Positions 1 to 11,560 are shown, counted from the first letter of the stretch. The stretch: DNA of 64,000 nucleotides from Plectrocnemia conspersa (GCA_009617715.1 VTFK01000493.1:62001-126000), one strand, 5' to 3'. Notes: generated from the letters alone by a model not told the origin. Program-made: numbers and translations.

Positions 1-73
1 ATCATAATACATATACATCACGATAGTACAAATACATCACGATAGTCAAAAGTACAAATACAACAGACACAAA
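1..73 (-). repeat. 3' tail of non-LTR element, short tandem repeat
   Basis: Directly after the stop codon of the minus-strand reverse transcriptase relic, two imperfect copies of a unit containing tacatcacgatagtacaaa lie end to end. Short tandem tails instead of poly(A) are common at the 3' ends of some insect non-LTR retrotransposons. The unit may continue past the left edge. Confidence 0.45.
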
Positions 74-1165
74 TCACCTAAACAGATGTGCATTGTCCCA
101 TACGAACTGAACCAAAACTCCATATGTGCAAGAGAAAATGTCAATATTTCTATGGACAGAATTGAGCAGATGAATAGCCTTGGCCAGAGAAGAGTTGGCA
201 AGTGCTCCAGTTCTAGACTTAACAGGCAAGAATAGTGGACGCGACCGAGAACTATAACCACCTTCAGGAGCCCACATTTGAAGCTGCTCGAGCACTGAAG
301 GATTGTCTACGATGCCCTTGAGCAATTTCCAGAAGTGTTTAATTACATAAGCACTTCTGCGAGTCGACAAAGAAACGTATCCCAGGGCTCCCAAAATAAA
401 AGCACTGGGAAACAAGAACGGATAATACCCGTATTCCTTCAAGTATAAATATCGGAGAAATTTACGTTGTACTTTTTCCAGCTTCAATTCATTACATTGA
501 TTCATTACGCCTGGGATCCAAATGATGGAGCTAGTTTCTAGTATGCTGCGGACTAGAGTATCATAAAGAGTGCGCAATACTAAAGTATTGCTAAAGTAAC
601 GCGCATTTCTCAAGATAAAACCGAGCATTTTTAAGGATTTGCTATGAATCTCTGCAATGTGCTGGCTAAATTTCCAACGTTCTTCGAAAGTCACTCCTAA
701 ATCCTTAGTTGAAGAAAACCTTTCCAGAAAATATCCGCCTAGATGGTATGAATATTTTGCCGGCGTTAATGACCTTGAAAATGAAATTGTGTGACATTTC
801 TTTACACTGAAAGGCAATTGGTTATAGCAAGCCCATTTATATATAGAGTTGAGATCCTCCAGTAGGTCGAGGGAATCAGAAATCGAATGCATTTTCTTGT
901 AAATTTTCAAGTCATCTGCATATAATAAAAAATCTGAATACTCTATTGCTCTTTCTATGTCATTAATGAACAATAAAAACAACAATGGACCCAAATTGGA
1001 TCCTTGAGGTACTCCAGTAGGGGTCTTATATCGTTCTGAAAAGGAGTTATTATACTTGACGAATTGATATCTATTGGTCAAGTAATTTGAGAATAGATTT
1101 ATGAGATCTTCAGAAAACCCGAAATTAGATAACTTTTTTTACAAGTAAAGCATCATGCAAATACA
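74..1165 (-). pseudogene. Non-LTR retrotransposon reverse transcriptase (Jockey-like), 5'-truncated
   Basis: Encodes the C-terminal two thirds of a non-LTR reverse transcriptase, which copies element RNA into DNA at a nicked target. A run of 335 codons is open from an internal Met at 1081 to the stop at 74. It holds the TGVPQGSNLGPLLF block (residues 22-35 of that frame), the catalytic YADD (residues 54-57), and the thumb and long C-terminal region typical of Jockey-type elements without RNase H. The same frame continues upstream to about 1136; an A/T run near 1130-1140 then shifts the frame, and a further HDALLVKK piece follows to about 1165. The endonuclease and first palm segments are missing, as in the usual 5' truncation. 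Family is judged from motifs; CR1 or another clade near Jockey is possible. The polymerase core itself is nearly intact. Confidence 0.85.
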
Positions 1166-1365
1166 CCAAATAACCCTAATCAAGCAATATTATATTATGT
1201 ATATCATTATTATACTAAACAGTTTTTTTTGTTAAATAAATATATTTGTTTTTAAACATTTCAATAAAATTAATATGACAAACATATTTACTGTCTTTTA
1301 TTTATCAACTTTTTTTTTATACACGACACGGCTGTTTCGGTCATTACTCAAAAAGAATCGGCAAG
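1166..1365. other. AT-rich spacer, nothing recognised
   Basis: Very AT-rich sequence between two retroelement remnants of opposite orientation. No coding signal, repeat or RNA was recognised. Confidence 0.6.
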
Positions 1366-1368
1366 ACA

Positions 1369-1830
1369 GTGAGCGCTGAGTGTCTCCATTACGACACCTC
1401 CGAAGACGACGACGCAGAGCATCATTCAAGTGCACAGGACGACAGAAAGAACAGCGCTGGAAAGAGTCATAGGAAGGCCTGCATCAGTAGACACTATGGC
1501 TCAATCCATTTTGGAAAGCCGAAGAAACTGGGGGGCATGGATAGATTACGCATCCGAAGTGCTCAAATTTAAAGAAGACGCTAAAATACTCCTCACAATA
1601 AAAAACTGTATCTGGAGAAATTCAGTTTCATTACAACTTTGATAGTTATAAAAATAATCTGTATGTTACCCAATGTTTTAGATGCCAAGCGTTGGGCCAC
1701 GTCTCAAAGGACCTTCAACGACAACCACGACACAAGCAACTGCTCCAAGAAGGATCACGACACACCTATAAAATGTACTGGATGCGGAGGAGATTACGCG
1801 GCCAATTTTTTCTCAGCTCAGATTTGATGA
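1369..1830 (+). pseudogene. Retroelement gag-like remnant with zinc knuckles
   Basis: A GC-richer stretch with several overlapping broken frames. Around 1660-1710 one frame reads TQCFRCQALGHVSK, the start of a CCHC zinc knuckle as in Jockey-type ORF1 (gag) proteins. About 90 bp later another frame reads KCTGCGGDY, matching the second knuckle, which usually has the form C-x2-C-G-G-D-H. The first knuckle loses its frame after the His, so the region is decayed. Upstream (1430-1600) a frame reading GRPASVDTMAQSILES is open but I do not recognise it. The remnant lies on the plus strand while the adjacent reverse transcriptase lies on the minus strand, so it is either another insertion or was inverted. 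Confidence 0.55.
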
Positions 1831-2290
1831 ACACGCAGAAGTGACGGAAATGAAGAACTTGCCAGACTGAGCTTGACGCCCGGAATCATTGTTTTTCTAG
1901 GGTCCGGGTTCGCTCCATACATTTTTTAATTCGAAATAAGAAATTGAATAATCAGAGTAATATTATAAAAAAAACATTTGACCATTTCACAAATTTAAAA
2001 TTAAGATTATAATTAAAAATTGATTCATATCATTCCAATCGTTGGAAGAATTAAATTAAATTAAATAAAGGCATTTTATATTTCACTACAAATATCGACT
2101 ACTTCATATGAAACAACATTTATGATCTGAATTTTTATAATATATTTGTTAAAAGTGTGACCACTTTATAAATTATGAAATGTTTGATTTAAAAATAAAT
2201 TTAGCTTCTATGTTGGAATTAAACGTAGACGGGTAGAGAAATAAATACATTTACAGTGTTTAAGTTCGATTTACGGGAATTAAAACATTA
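1831..2290. other. AT-rich spacer, nothing recognised
   Basis: No open frame, inverted repeat or RNA-like signal stands out. Confidence 0.6.
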
Positions 2291-2670
2291 AATGTAGACA
2301 GTTTCGCTCTCTGGCGCTGCAAAGGGCTTAACCTTTTGCACTCGCTTTCCTATGACAAAGAGCCGCCGCGAATGAATGGCGCCGCATTTTTCGCGTCAAT
2401 TCACTGCGTTATGTCCGGCGACCGGGTTTTAAAATACGAACAACAAAGAAACGTTTTCAGCGTTTACCCGTTCAACCATATGACGTGGAGGTACTTACTA
2501 GCAAAAAATCTCGATTTCACGCGTCCATTGTAGTCGGCCGATTGTTTTGAGAAATTCTGCCTTGTGTTTGAGGACGTTAACATTTTTTAAATCATGCCTT
2601 TGTTCCACCAACAACCACAGAAGAACCGCTGCCGTTTTTAGCACCATTTGTTAAAAGCGGTTCGTGGCAT
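2291..2670. other. GC-richer unique block, candidate regulatory element
   Basis: Clearly richer in G, C and CpG than its surroundings, with no convincing coding frame (the 65-codon frame at 2336 matches nothing I know). The block opens with ttaaccttttgcactcgc, which resembles a piggyBac MITE end, but no partner end was found. Near its right side gaaccgct and agcggttc form a small stem around 2630-2665. It could be a conserved non-coding element or an old MITE. Confidence 0.25.
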
Positions 2671-3840
2671 AGTATAAAACATTGTGTTCTTGTTTTATTC
2701 TAGAAATTCTAATGCAAAAATATTATTTTTTTAATTGAAACTTTCATCAAACCATTTAAAATAAACACGCTTACTTTTTCAATTGTATACATTATTTAAA
2801 GACCACCGATGATGTCATCATCTTGACCTTGTTTTTGATTAAATCTTGTGTTTGATATTTTTTCACTTGTTTGTTGCTATGGGATCAACCTAATAATGTA
2901 ATAATTTTCAAAGTGTTTTGTTTATATAAATTTATATCTATTTGAATTTTGTTAAAAAATAATTTAGCTTGATTTAAGACCGGTATTGCCTTTGCGTTCT
3001 TTTAATTTTGATTTCAATTGCTTCCGTATATTTTTTTACAATTAAGTTTTATATTTTGCCTGAAGTTTTAGTTGTATGAAAATTAATATGGTGAAGTGTT
3101 GTTTGCCTAAGTTGATTTTTCATCAAAGCATTTTATCGCGTTTCTTTATGAAATCCTACGGTTTGCTTGTCCATTGTAAGTTTTGTCACAAATGTCACAA
3201 GAAATTTGGTATGCTCTTTCTGATTCATTATCAATATTGTCTTTTCTGGTCGGTTAAATGGTTCCTATTTTATTAAAAGATTAAAAATAGTATTAACACC
3301 TTCTTTATGAAGTACTCTCTATCTTTTCCGATATCCCTCAAACGTATGGAAAATTTTAAAATTACATTATTTTTTTTTATTATTATTATTTTAATTTTTA
3401 TTTCAAATATTAGTAAAGCCAATAAATTTTAATTCTTCTTCTTTAATGTTTCTTGTATTGGAATATTTTTAAAAGTTAAGGTATGACAAAGTTAAAACTT
3501 TTTAATGTTTTAGTGTTATCTAAATGTAAAAACTATAGTTAAAAATTGCTGCATTTTTAAATTCTAAATTATATGTATAAATTTAATGTTTATATTTTAC
3601 TTTATAGATTAAATCGTTTTTTGTTAATAATTTATGATTATTTGACGAATTTATAATAATATTAAAAGTACGAATATTTAAAGTTTCTTTAAAAATTCAT
3701 GTAATCTAATTGTTTAAACTTTTTTAGTATATAATATTTTTATTATATCGCGTAAAGTATTTAAAAAATGGTTTTACTAAAAATTCGATAGATTTTAAAA
3801 TTATTTATTTCTGCTTTAAGATTTTAACAACAACATAAAA
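2671..3840. other. AT-rich non-coding sequence
   Basis: Long AT-rich stretch with homopolymer runs. The short frame at 3076-3276 is Phe/Leu/Lys-rich by composition and is not taken as a gene. Nothing else recognised. Confidence 0.6.
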
Positions 3841-3882
3841 ACACACGTTAATTTATAATATATATTATAAATTAACGTGTGT
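3841..3882. repeat. Perfect 42-bp palindrome
   Basis: Arms of 21 bases with no spacer. The left arm begins acacacgttaatttataat and the right arm is its exact reverse complement, ending in acgtgtgt. Single strands would fold into a perfect hairpin. It sits at the left border of a GC-richer block and could be the centre or end of a foldback element. Confidence 0.8.
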
Positions 3883-4260
3883 GGTCCATACATGCGGTAG
3901 ATGCGGCGCATGCCTTGGGATTGTAAAACAATTCTAAAAATTAAATATTTTCATCACTTATTCATTTTTTTAATTTACGTAATTATGAAAAATAATCGCT
4001 CAGAAAATCGGCTACAGACAACCATACCGAGGACTAAATAGCGATGCACAGTCGATGGGCTGGCTGACCACCATGAATTGTTTATTGGGAATTGAATTGG
4101 TTGCGCATGCGCTCTAAACCATTCATGCGGTTGACATTTTAAATCTGTCTATTTCTCCGGCTTTTAGACCTTCATGTCTCGCAGTGGGTTCTTCCAGTTT
4201 CCCAAACCAATAGCTGGGCAAATGTAATTTTTTTCGTCCACTTTACATTCCGATGATCAT
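3883..4260. other. GC-richer unique block
   Basis: Contains atgcggtagatgcggcgcat, ggttgcgcatgcgctc and cggcttttagaccttcatg. No open frame covers it. It could be a conserved regulatory block or a decayed insertion beginning at the adjacent palindrome. Confidence 0.25.
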
Positions 4261-4550
4261 GTTCTAAATTAAAAAAAAATAAAAATAATTTTCCAGAACC
4301 GCTTTTTATATCACTTCATCGCTAGTATGGAATTTTTTAATTTTATGAGTTTGAAAAGTGAACTTATTTACACACATTCATCACTAGAATTCCATTTAAA
4401 ATCAATAAATTGTAATAATAATGTAATTATTAAAAATAAACTAAAAGATATTTAACGAAAGTATTCAATTTAATAAAATTAATTTTTACTTTTGACTTTT
4501 GTAAGAAGGAGCGTCGAATAAAATTAATTTTAAATAAATAAATACATCAT

Positions 4551-4850
4551 ATGTTTAATAAATACTTTTCCCCCCCCCCTTTTTATTTTATATCAAAACA
4601 CGATAATCAAATTTGTTATATAATCTCCTATCTACCCCGCGGAAAGAAGCGTACTTTCCTATCCGCGTGGCAGGTATACCGTGTTTTTGATATAAAAACC
4701 AAAATCAATAAAATAGCGTCTCTAAAATTTTTATCTATCCGAAGATTAAAAAAAGTGTACTATAAATCTCGTGATGATGCTACAACAATTTTGGTGAAAT
4801 ATGGAGAAAACTCCATAGGACATTTCAGTAAAAATAAAAATAATTTATAA
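4551..4850 (+). other. 99-codon open frame of unknown nature with internal inverted repeat
   Basis: Open from ATG to TAA, but the protein is unknown to me: lysine-rich, with no signal peptide or known motif. An inverted repeat (tttatatcaaaacacg near 4586 and cgtgtttttgatataaa near 4690) and a GC-rich hairpin (ccgcgg...ccgcg, 4638-4672) lie inside the first half. This suggests a small MITE-like insertion read through by chance more than a gene. Initiation context is poor. Confidence 0.2.
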
Positions 4851-6599
4851 ACAGATTAAAATAATAGGACGACATAAACTATCCCCCAAGTTGAACCTTT
4901 CGATCCCCTCTTTAAACAGGACTTAACCGTCCTGATTTATAACTACCATTATCTTAATACCCCCTCTGCTTGTATTCCTCCGCTCCGTCTTGGCAGCCAC
5001 TTGTATTGCTTAATTTCCACCCTTTTCCGTTTTAATCGCATGAGAAAAACCAGATGAGCAACAGACGTGCTAACGCCTAGCACGCACAGTAGCCTGTATT
5101 AATAATTTAAAGGGTCACACATAATAACTTTAAAACCATAAATTATTATTATAAACTTTTAATTCAAATATAATAACCACGTTATCTGGTATATTAAAAC
5201 TTTAATAGTAACAAATTTCAGTTAGTTTTAAGCGTTTTTCTGCAGTATTTTTATATAAGTAAGAACAGTGCTTCTTTAATGATAAAAGATGCTGAAAGTC
5301 AATCTTTTATTAAAAATATATATAGTCAGTTTTTAACATAGATTGAATTTATTGAATATAATGCAATTGTTTATAGTAAGATACTCATCCTTCAAATCTT
5401 CTCGACTTCTTTACTTCAATGAAGCTCTTGTTGGGGTGGCAATTAGATCCATCTGCGAAAATCCGCATCCAAATTCATTAAAATAAATAGGAATGGAATT
5501 AAAGTATCAAATGTAACTGTTTTTCTAGATATGAATGTCTTTTAAAAAAATGATTTTGGAATCCACAAATCATTTAGTTACAATCTACAACTTTAGACTA
5601 ATATTTACATTTAATTACCTGAAACTAATACGTCAACTCATCGTCTTTGATAGCAAGCAATCTTTTTTGAATGACGCTTTTAATTTTGTATTAAATGTAA
5701 TTTAGTGATTGAAAGGATTCTTTCTTAAATATTTTTCATGAAGCATTTATAATAAGACCCAAAGCAGTATTTCCAAATGGTTAGATCTGACAAGACCCAC
5801 GATCCAATTATTAACAATTATTTTATAGGTAAATTGTTAAAGAGTAAATAAATTTTATTTTAATAAATTGGAATTCGTACCACACACTTAATAATAATAA
5901 TATTTTTAAATCTATATAGAATTGAAAGTTCTGCAATATATATTAGACCACGCAGCGATCTCAAATTCTCGATTAAAGAGATGTATTATTATTTAAAAAT
6001 AAAAGTTGCCTTTTAAATATGAATGAAATGAACTAATAGTAACAAGGTCACAAATTTTGGTAGAGCACTCATCGGGTGTTCCTTTGTCAGGCAATCAATC
6101 CAAATTGTGTTTGATAAACACAAATACACATTGTGTTTGCATATTATTAGAATAATTGTTTACTAGTTTGTACTGTGCTAAATTAAATTGATTTAAAATT
6201 TAATTCTAAAGTCAATATTTACCAACAACGAAAAATCTTATTCGAATCAAGCTTTAATTTATTTTTTAATCTTTTTCAGGTGTTTTATTTATATTGCACG
6301 TGGTATATCTTTTTTTTTTTTATATAACCATCAAATCAGCAAATCATTACGCTTCGCTGAATCCCTGCGTCGAAACAAACGAATTTCGAATTCACATGTC
6401 AAGCGTCGCAACTTAAATCTACAAAATCTATAGGATTAAAACTAGTATGAGTAATACGCATAATAAAAAAAATATTAATATCTTTGTGTGTATCTTTTAT
6501 CATGATCAGCTTAAATTATTCTCAACCTTGCTTTTTTCTAGGTCACGCAGCGCCAGTCTCTGATGCCGGGCATTCAGAGATTTGGTTGTATTTCATGTT
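4851..6599. other. Non-coding sequence, nothing firm recognised
   Basis: Mostly AT-rich. A pyrimidine-rich stretch at 4880-5100 and the words ggtagagcac near 6060 were inspected for tRNA or exon signals, and neither holds up. Confidence 0.55.
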
Positions 6600-6890
6600 C
6601 CATTTATCCAATCCTAAATTTACTGCTATTTTATATTCATTGAATATTTCTTCTCATGTCCAATATTTTTAAACGTTAAAAAAGCAATCAAGTCAACAAT
6701 AATTTGCAAACAAATTTTAACACAAACGAAGCCGCGTCAAAAAACTATAATTTGTATCTTTGAATAAAAATGTTTATTATGAAAATACAACCTAAAAACT
6801 GATTGCTTTTGAAGGCAATATTCCGCTCCTTTTATTTATTTTATAAATAAAAAGAGCTACAGAAACTTATACCTGAAATACTCAAACAAC
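6600..6890. repeat. Interspersed repeat, copy 1 (inverted copy at 24301-24600)
   Basis: This stretch matches the reverse complement of 24301-24600 over about 290 bp with small gaps. Shared words include gaaggcaat, acacaaacg and acctgaaatactc. In both places the repeat ends directly at the terminus of the same TA-type MITE, so the two together form one larger repeat unit. Confidence 0.7.
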
Positions 6891-7102
6891 TACACTATAT
6901 TTGCGTTAATACAGTCAGTTTGAGAGCTATTGATTTAATCAATATTCATAATTGACACATTTATAGAAAAAAAAATATGGGTATATAGAACGTATATGCG
7001 TATCGTGTACTTTAAAGCTAATTGTAGAGGCGTAAACACATTATGAATTATGATGAAATGGATATCTCTCAAACTGACTGTGTTAACGCGAATAGAGTAT
7101 AG
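6891..7102. mobile_element. TA-type MITE, copy A, about 210 bp
   Basis: Terminal inverted repeats: gcgttaatacagtcagttt on the left and aaactgactgtgttaacgc on the right, about 30 bp with few mismatches. The ends are consistent with a TA target duplication, so a Tc1/mariner-type non-autonomous element is likely. Related copies lie at 11561-11810, 23416-23716 and, as an end only, 24248-24300. No coding capacity. Confidence 0.75.
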
Positions 7103-8473
7103 TTATTTAGACATACATAGTACTACATCTGAATATTTAAAGAACTCTATGTTGTGTAATCTACTTAATGTATTTAGATGTTAAGCTCTGTATTTTTTAA
7201 ACAATATTAATTACTAAAAAATTGTCCCAGCGAAAAAATCCTGGTGTTATAGTAGCCAGTTTTAATATTTACTTTCGCACGTGGAGTTCAAATAATCCAT
7301 AGGAAATTACGCAAATAAAATTCGCCTTTAGAACAAATAGAACAAATGATACAAGCAGATCAACCAGTAGAATAACCACACCAAGAAGATGCAGATGCAC
7401 GATGTTGTTTGATCGATCTGATTATAATGAAAACTTCTGCTTAAGTTTCGTGCCAACTTTAAAAGCCTTTCTCCACAAAAAAATATCTTAGCTCAAATAA
7501 AAATTCAGCATTGTACAAACTAGCATTTAATGACCAACATATAATATATTCACAATCGTCATATATGATATTATTATTAATTACATAATAGGTAAAATAT
7601 GTTAATAAAAATTTAGTAGTTTTATTTTTACTTTTTTCCCTATTCTCCAAATAATTAATGAAGATTAATAAATGTAAATATATTATATTGATTTAAACCC
7701 TTTCATGTCACAACTATGTGCTCTCATTGATATACTTCCCTTATATATTGTATCTTTCTCCCTTGTTTTATTTTCTATTAGAAAATGCAGAGTTTCGAAT
7801 TGTTCTTTATTCATGCGGAAATATTGAATATAGCGTTCAGGGAAACTATTAAATTCTCTATAAATGATGTACCCATCAACTACAGTATTTCCTTTTTCAC
7901 TTCAACAGCAAATATAAAGCTATTGCTTTTTGACTCTTTTTGACAACGTTATCAAAAGAAGACCAAACCGACAGTTCCAGAGGTCACTGTGTAAAATTAA
8001 ATATACTTGTACCTTTTGCGAAAGAGAGAAACTAAAGCAAAATAATGCTAATGTATAACAATATCTATAAAAAATAAATAAGACACAATCTTTATCAAGT
8101 GGCTAAAAACATGCTGTAATGTTATCTGATCATATTAACAGAAAAGCTCGTTTTTATATAGTTGGATTTTTCGACTTATGGTGCGGAATTTAATTAAGAA
8201 TATAAGCTTAAAATTGATGGAGTAAAATTAGGAGATTTAGTAATATAAATTTTGCAAAAAAATAGTGATTGTAACGACACATGTAATGTCATGATATCTG
8301 AGTTGTGAGATGCTGTAACTTAAATTTTAAAATCTGCTTGGCTTTCTGACATTTAATATATAATAATAAAAAAAATGCAAAGCATGCATTAAAATACAAG
8401 TTGTTAATTCTTGAATAAATAATACACCCTCAACTAATTTTACTAAAAAGATAAAATAACGAAATACAAAATA
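7103..8473. other. AT-rich non-coding sequence
   Basis: The minus frame at 7459-7650 is Asn/Tyr/Phe-rich and matches nothing. Nothing recognised. Confidence 0.6.
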
Positions 8474-8613
8474 CAATACATCAGCAGTTCCCAGCCTGTG
8501 GTACGCGAAAAATAATCAGTAATTGCAGACTTAAAAAGTAAAAAAAAATCAGTCACAAAAATATCATTAAAACTATTGTATTTTTTCTCAATGTAATTTT
8601 TCATAAAAGCTAG

Positions 8614-9216
8614 ATGACGTTTTTTAACGTTAATAATAAAATTGATAGTATGATTAAGAAATTAGATTTTTGGAAACTGTGTATCGAAAACAATCAACCG
8701 GAAATATTCGAAACTCTATATACTTTTTTGGTTGAAAATAAGGTTAGCTTGTCTCAAGATTTACGAGATCATATAATAGTTTATTTAACAGGATTAAAAT
8801 CGTCTTTCATGGAGTATTTTCCAAAACCCGAAAACAAATATAATAATTAGATTTCAAACCCCTTCTATGCAGAAAATTTAGAAAAAGCTTCATCGTTATC
8901 AATAAAAGATAAAGAAAATTTAGCAGACTTATCAAGTGACAAAACTGTACAAGTAAAATTCGAACAAAACAATTTAATTAATTTTTGGTTAAACATCGAT
9001 AAAGAATATGAAGAACTTTCTGAAAAAGCTCTCAAATTCTTATTACCGTTCACTAATACGGAATTAGTAGAAAGAGCTTTTTCTTCATATTTTTTTTTAA
9101 AAAATAAGTATCGAAACAAATAGGACGCATGTGTAAATTTAAGGGTATATCTCACATCTTTTGAACCAAATTTCAAAAAATTTTGTTCTTCGAAACAAGC
9201 ACAAGGATCTCATTAA
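8614..9216 (+). pseudogene. hAT transposase C-terminal part (ZBED5/GTF2IRD2 type), two in-frame amber stops
   Basis: One reading frame runs from 8614 to the TAA at 9214-9216, broken only by TAG at 8848-8850 and TAG at 9121-9123. The segment before the first stop (78 codons) matches the middle of ZBED5-like transposases. After it the frame reads ISNPFYAENLEKA, where relatives have a Trp just before, so TGG to TAG is likely. Then come FWLNIDKEYEELSEKALKFL and LLPFTNTELVERAFSSY, the hAT dimerisation region. The second TAG sits where relatives have Leu (KYRNxL), and the frame ends with SFEPNFKKFCSSKQAQGSH, the usual C-terminus of the family. The N-terminal BED finger and catalytic core are absent. 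Its position inside matching hAT termini shows it belongs to that element. Confidence 0.85.
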
Positions 9217-9878
9217 ATTTATTTTGCTTATATTATTGTGCTTATATTTTCGTAAAATTTGTTTAAAAATTAAACTTATAACTTGATAACAATGTATAAT
9301 CTTAAGCAACACTTTTATAACTATTATTTTCGATAATAAATAGAAAATTTCAGTAATAAAAATATTTTTAAATACAATTTCATTAATATTATTATATTTA
9401 AAACAAAAATTTTGCCTGTGGTGCTGCTGTAAATTTGTAAAAATGAAAGTGTAAATTTTCTCGTTTCCATCAGAAGTTTTACATTTACCGTGTTTAATTA
9501 ATTTTATATACATATATTTTCTATTAATATCGGTAATTTTGGAAAAAATTGCCTGCGGCGCATTTCGTTTTTTTTTTATACAAATAATTTAATTTAATTC
9601 TTGGTATTTTTTTTAATAAAAATTAGTTGTTAAAAAAATACTTTTTTAAATGTCCTGGTTTTGAATTTTGAAAAGAAATAAGCTTCGGCACCTTTTATTT
9701 AAAAAAAAAACCTTGTGATATGTAAAGTTCAAAAGTCTCATTTTTATCAGAAAAAATAAACCCTTTGGTATTTTTTTAAACTTAAATAAATTGAGTTATG
9801 GGAAATATAGTCACTCTATAAAATTTATAATGCAAATAGAACAACAAATTTCTCGAAGTACAATCATTTTTACGAAGT

Positions 9879-10740
9879 GGTACAATTAGGGCATTCGAAC
9901 CGGGTAGAACCGGAACCGGGTACCCGGTTACCCGCAATGTTTTTCATGGAACCGAAAACCGGGTAATTTTTGACGGGTATCCGGTTAATTTCATTTAAAT
10001 AATTTTTTCCATTATTTCAAATTAAATGGAAGAGCCGAATCGGCGTTCTTAAACGACTAACGTTTTTGAACGACAAAAAAAGGGACAGCACTTAGTGACC
10101 TATAGATTTCGAGATAAGCGAATGCATAGATAAGGATTATTTTGAAAGGATGCAGTTGTAAATAAAAATAAATTTAAATGCGTTGTAGGGTGAAAATATA
10201 ACACATTAAATTCGTTATTGTTTTTAAAATATAACTTTTTACAAAAAGAACATCACTAAAACTTTGTTTCTCTACCTACATATAATACATATAATAAATA
10301 CAATAATCTAATTTCTTTTATAATTTTAAGAAAATTTATTTGCTCAGTATTTTTCATGTGAAATTTGTATTATTATTATTGCCAAATATGTGTTAAAATA
10401 AATATTTCGGTTTTGTACTGTTACACATGTATGTGGTATGTAAGTATATGTATGTATATATGTACCTACCGATGGAATGTAAAAATATTTTGATTGAGTA
10501 AAGTATTAATAATTACATAATATATTAATTTTATTTCAATACCTTATTTTTTTTTTAAATAATAATAATTAAAATATATCACGTCATATTTAATCAAAGA
10601 TTCAAATATAATAAAAATTGGACTCTTAACGGCTTACAAAAATTACCCGGCACCGAACCGGGTACCCGGTTCTTTTCCGGGAAATACCCGTATAACCGGG
10701 TAATTAATTAGGCAGGGTATTTGGATGCCCTAGGTACAAT
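9879..10740. mobile_element. Nested 846-bp non-autonomous hAT element with perfect 8-bp target duplications
   Basis: The direct repeat ggtacaat lies at 9879-9886 and 10733-10740. The element (9887-10732) starts tagggcattcgaaccggg and ends ttggatgcccta, giving TAGGGCATYC termini. Both subterminal regions are packed with the words accggg, gggtacccggt and ttacccg in both orientations, likely transposase-binding repeats. No coding frame inside. The duplication is perfect, so the insertion is younger than the host hAT. Confidence 0.9.
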
Positions 10741-10795
10741 TAATGCTACCAAATGGTACGCGAGCCATAATTGGTTGGGAAACGCTACAATACAT

Positions 10796-11079
10796 CATTA
10801 ATTTATTTTATTTAAAGTACAGTTCTTACTTTAAAATAATAAACTGTTAAGCAAAACAAACACAAATAAAACACGCTATTTTCATTATCTAGATAAATAC
10901 AAGAAATGCGATATCAAAAGCAAAATAAATAATTAACCCAGAGCTTAAATCTACGCGTACAAAAAATTTATTATACACCTTTCGTAAGATACAATATTTT
11001 ATAATCTAGTTATGCCACTTGGCAGACCTATATCGTTGTACAAAAAATTAATATCATAAATATGGCTTCGAAAAACATT
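10796..11079. other. AT-rich spacer
   Basis: Nothing recognised. Confidence 0.6.
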
Positions 11080-11420
11080 TTTATTCGGAAAGTTGCTATG
11101 TTATTGGCTGTGTGGCGAAAAAACTATCGCTCGTATTAGCGATTCGAACGAATAGGCACTGGCACTGGTCCATTATTAATTTATCAAAGAGTTTGATTAG
11201 CGGATAGACCGGTTCGATGGACACGGGCTAATTCCCAATATTGACAAAACGTTAATCTGTTCATTAGAAGCCAAAAAAGTGTTCTCTTTATCAACCCGCA
11301 ATTGCTGCCCTGCTGCCAAAAAATTAAGAACCTAAAAACGTATCCCGCAATCGCTTTTCACCTTATATGAATACCACATATTCAATACCGAGCATCTGCA
11401 TGCCATGATTCAATCATAAA
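11080..11420. other. GC-richer unique block, candidate regulatory element
   Basis: Has balanced composition against an AT-rich background, with words such as gtttgattagcggataga and acgggctaattccc that contain homeodomain-like TAAT/GATTA cores. No open frame. Conservation cannot be judged from one sequence. Confidence 0.25.
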
Positions 11421-11560
11421 TCAATGCTGAAGTTAAAATTAAACCATATGGTATTATAGGATATTAATCACAATATTTTTCAACTGGTATTGACGGAATT
11501 TCCGATCCTTTATTATTTTATAATAACTGCGATGACAAAATATCATCAAACCAGGAGAAG

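Larger units (their letters stand above)
8474..10795. mobile_element. Complete hAT element with 8-bp target duplications, carrying a nested hAT element
   Basis: Outer boundaries: the 8-bp direct repeat caatacat at 8474-8481 and 10788-10795. The element itself runs 8482-10787, beginning cagcagttcccagcc and ending ggttgggaaacgcta, imperfect terminal inverted repeats of about 15 bp. Both subterminal regions also contain ggtacgcg. It encloses the decayed hAT transposase at 8614-9216 and, further right, a second hAT-type element at 9887-10732. The 8-bp duplication and CAG-like ends are hallmarks of hAT elements. Without the nested insertion it would be about 1.45 kb, so most of the transposase gene had already been lost. 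Confidence 0.88.

Noticed and set aside
4551..4850. 99-codon gene
   Set aside because: Open, but composition-driven, containing inverted repeats typical of a MITE and no known motif. Reported only as an unknown frame.
6050..6110. tRNA-like ggtagagcactcatc
   Set aside because: No B box at the right distance and no cloverleaf.
8865..9513. Two minus-strand frames (103 and 124 codons)
   Set aside because: They lie antisense to the hAT transposase relic and the AT-rich DNA after it, and their translations are low-complexity.
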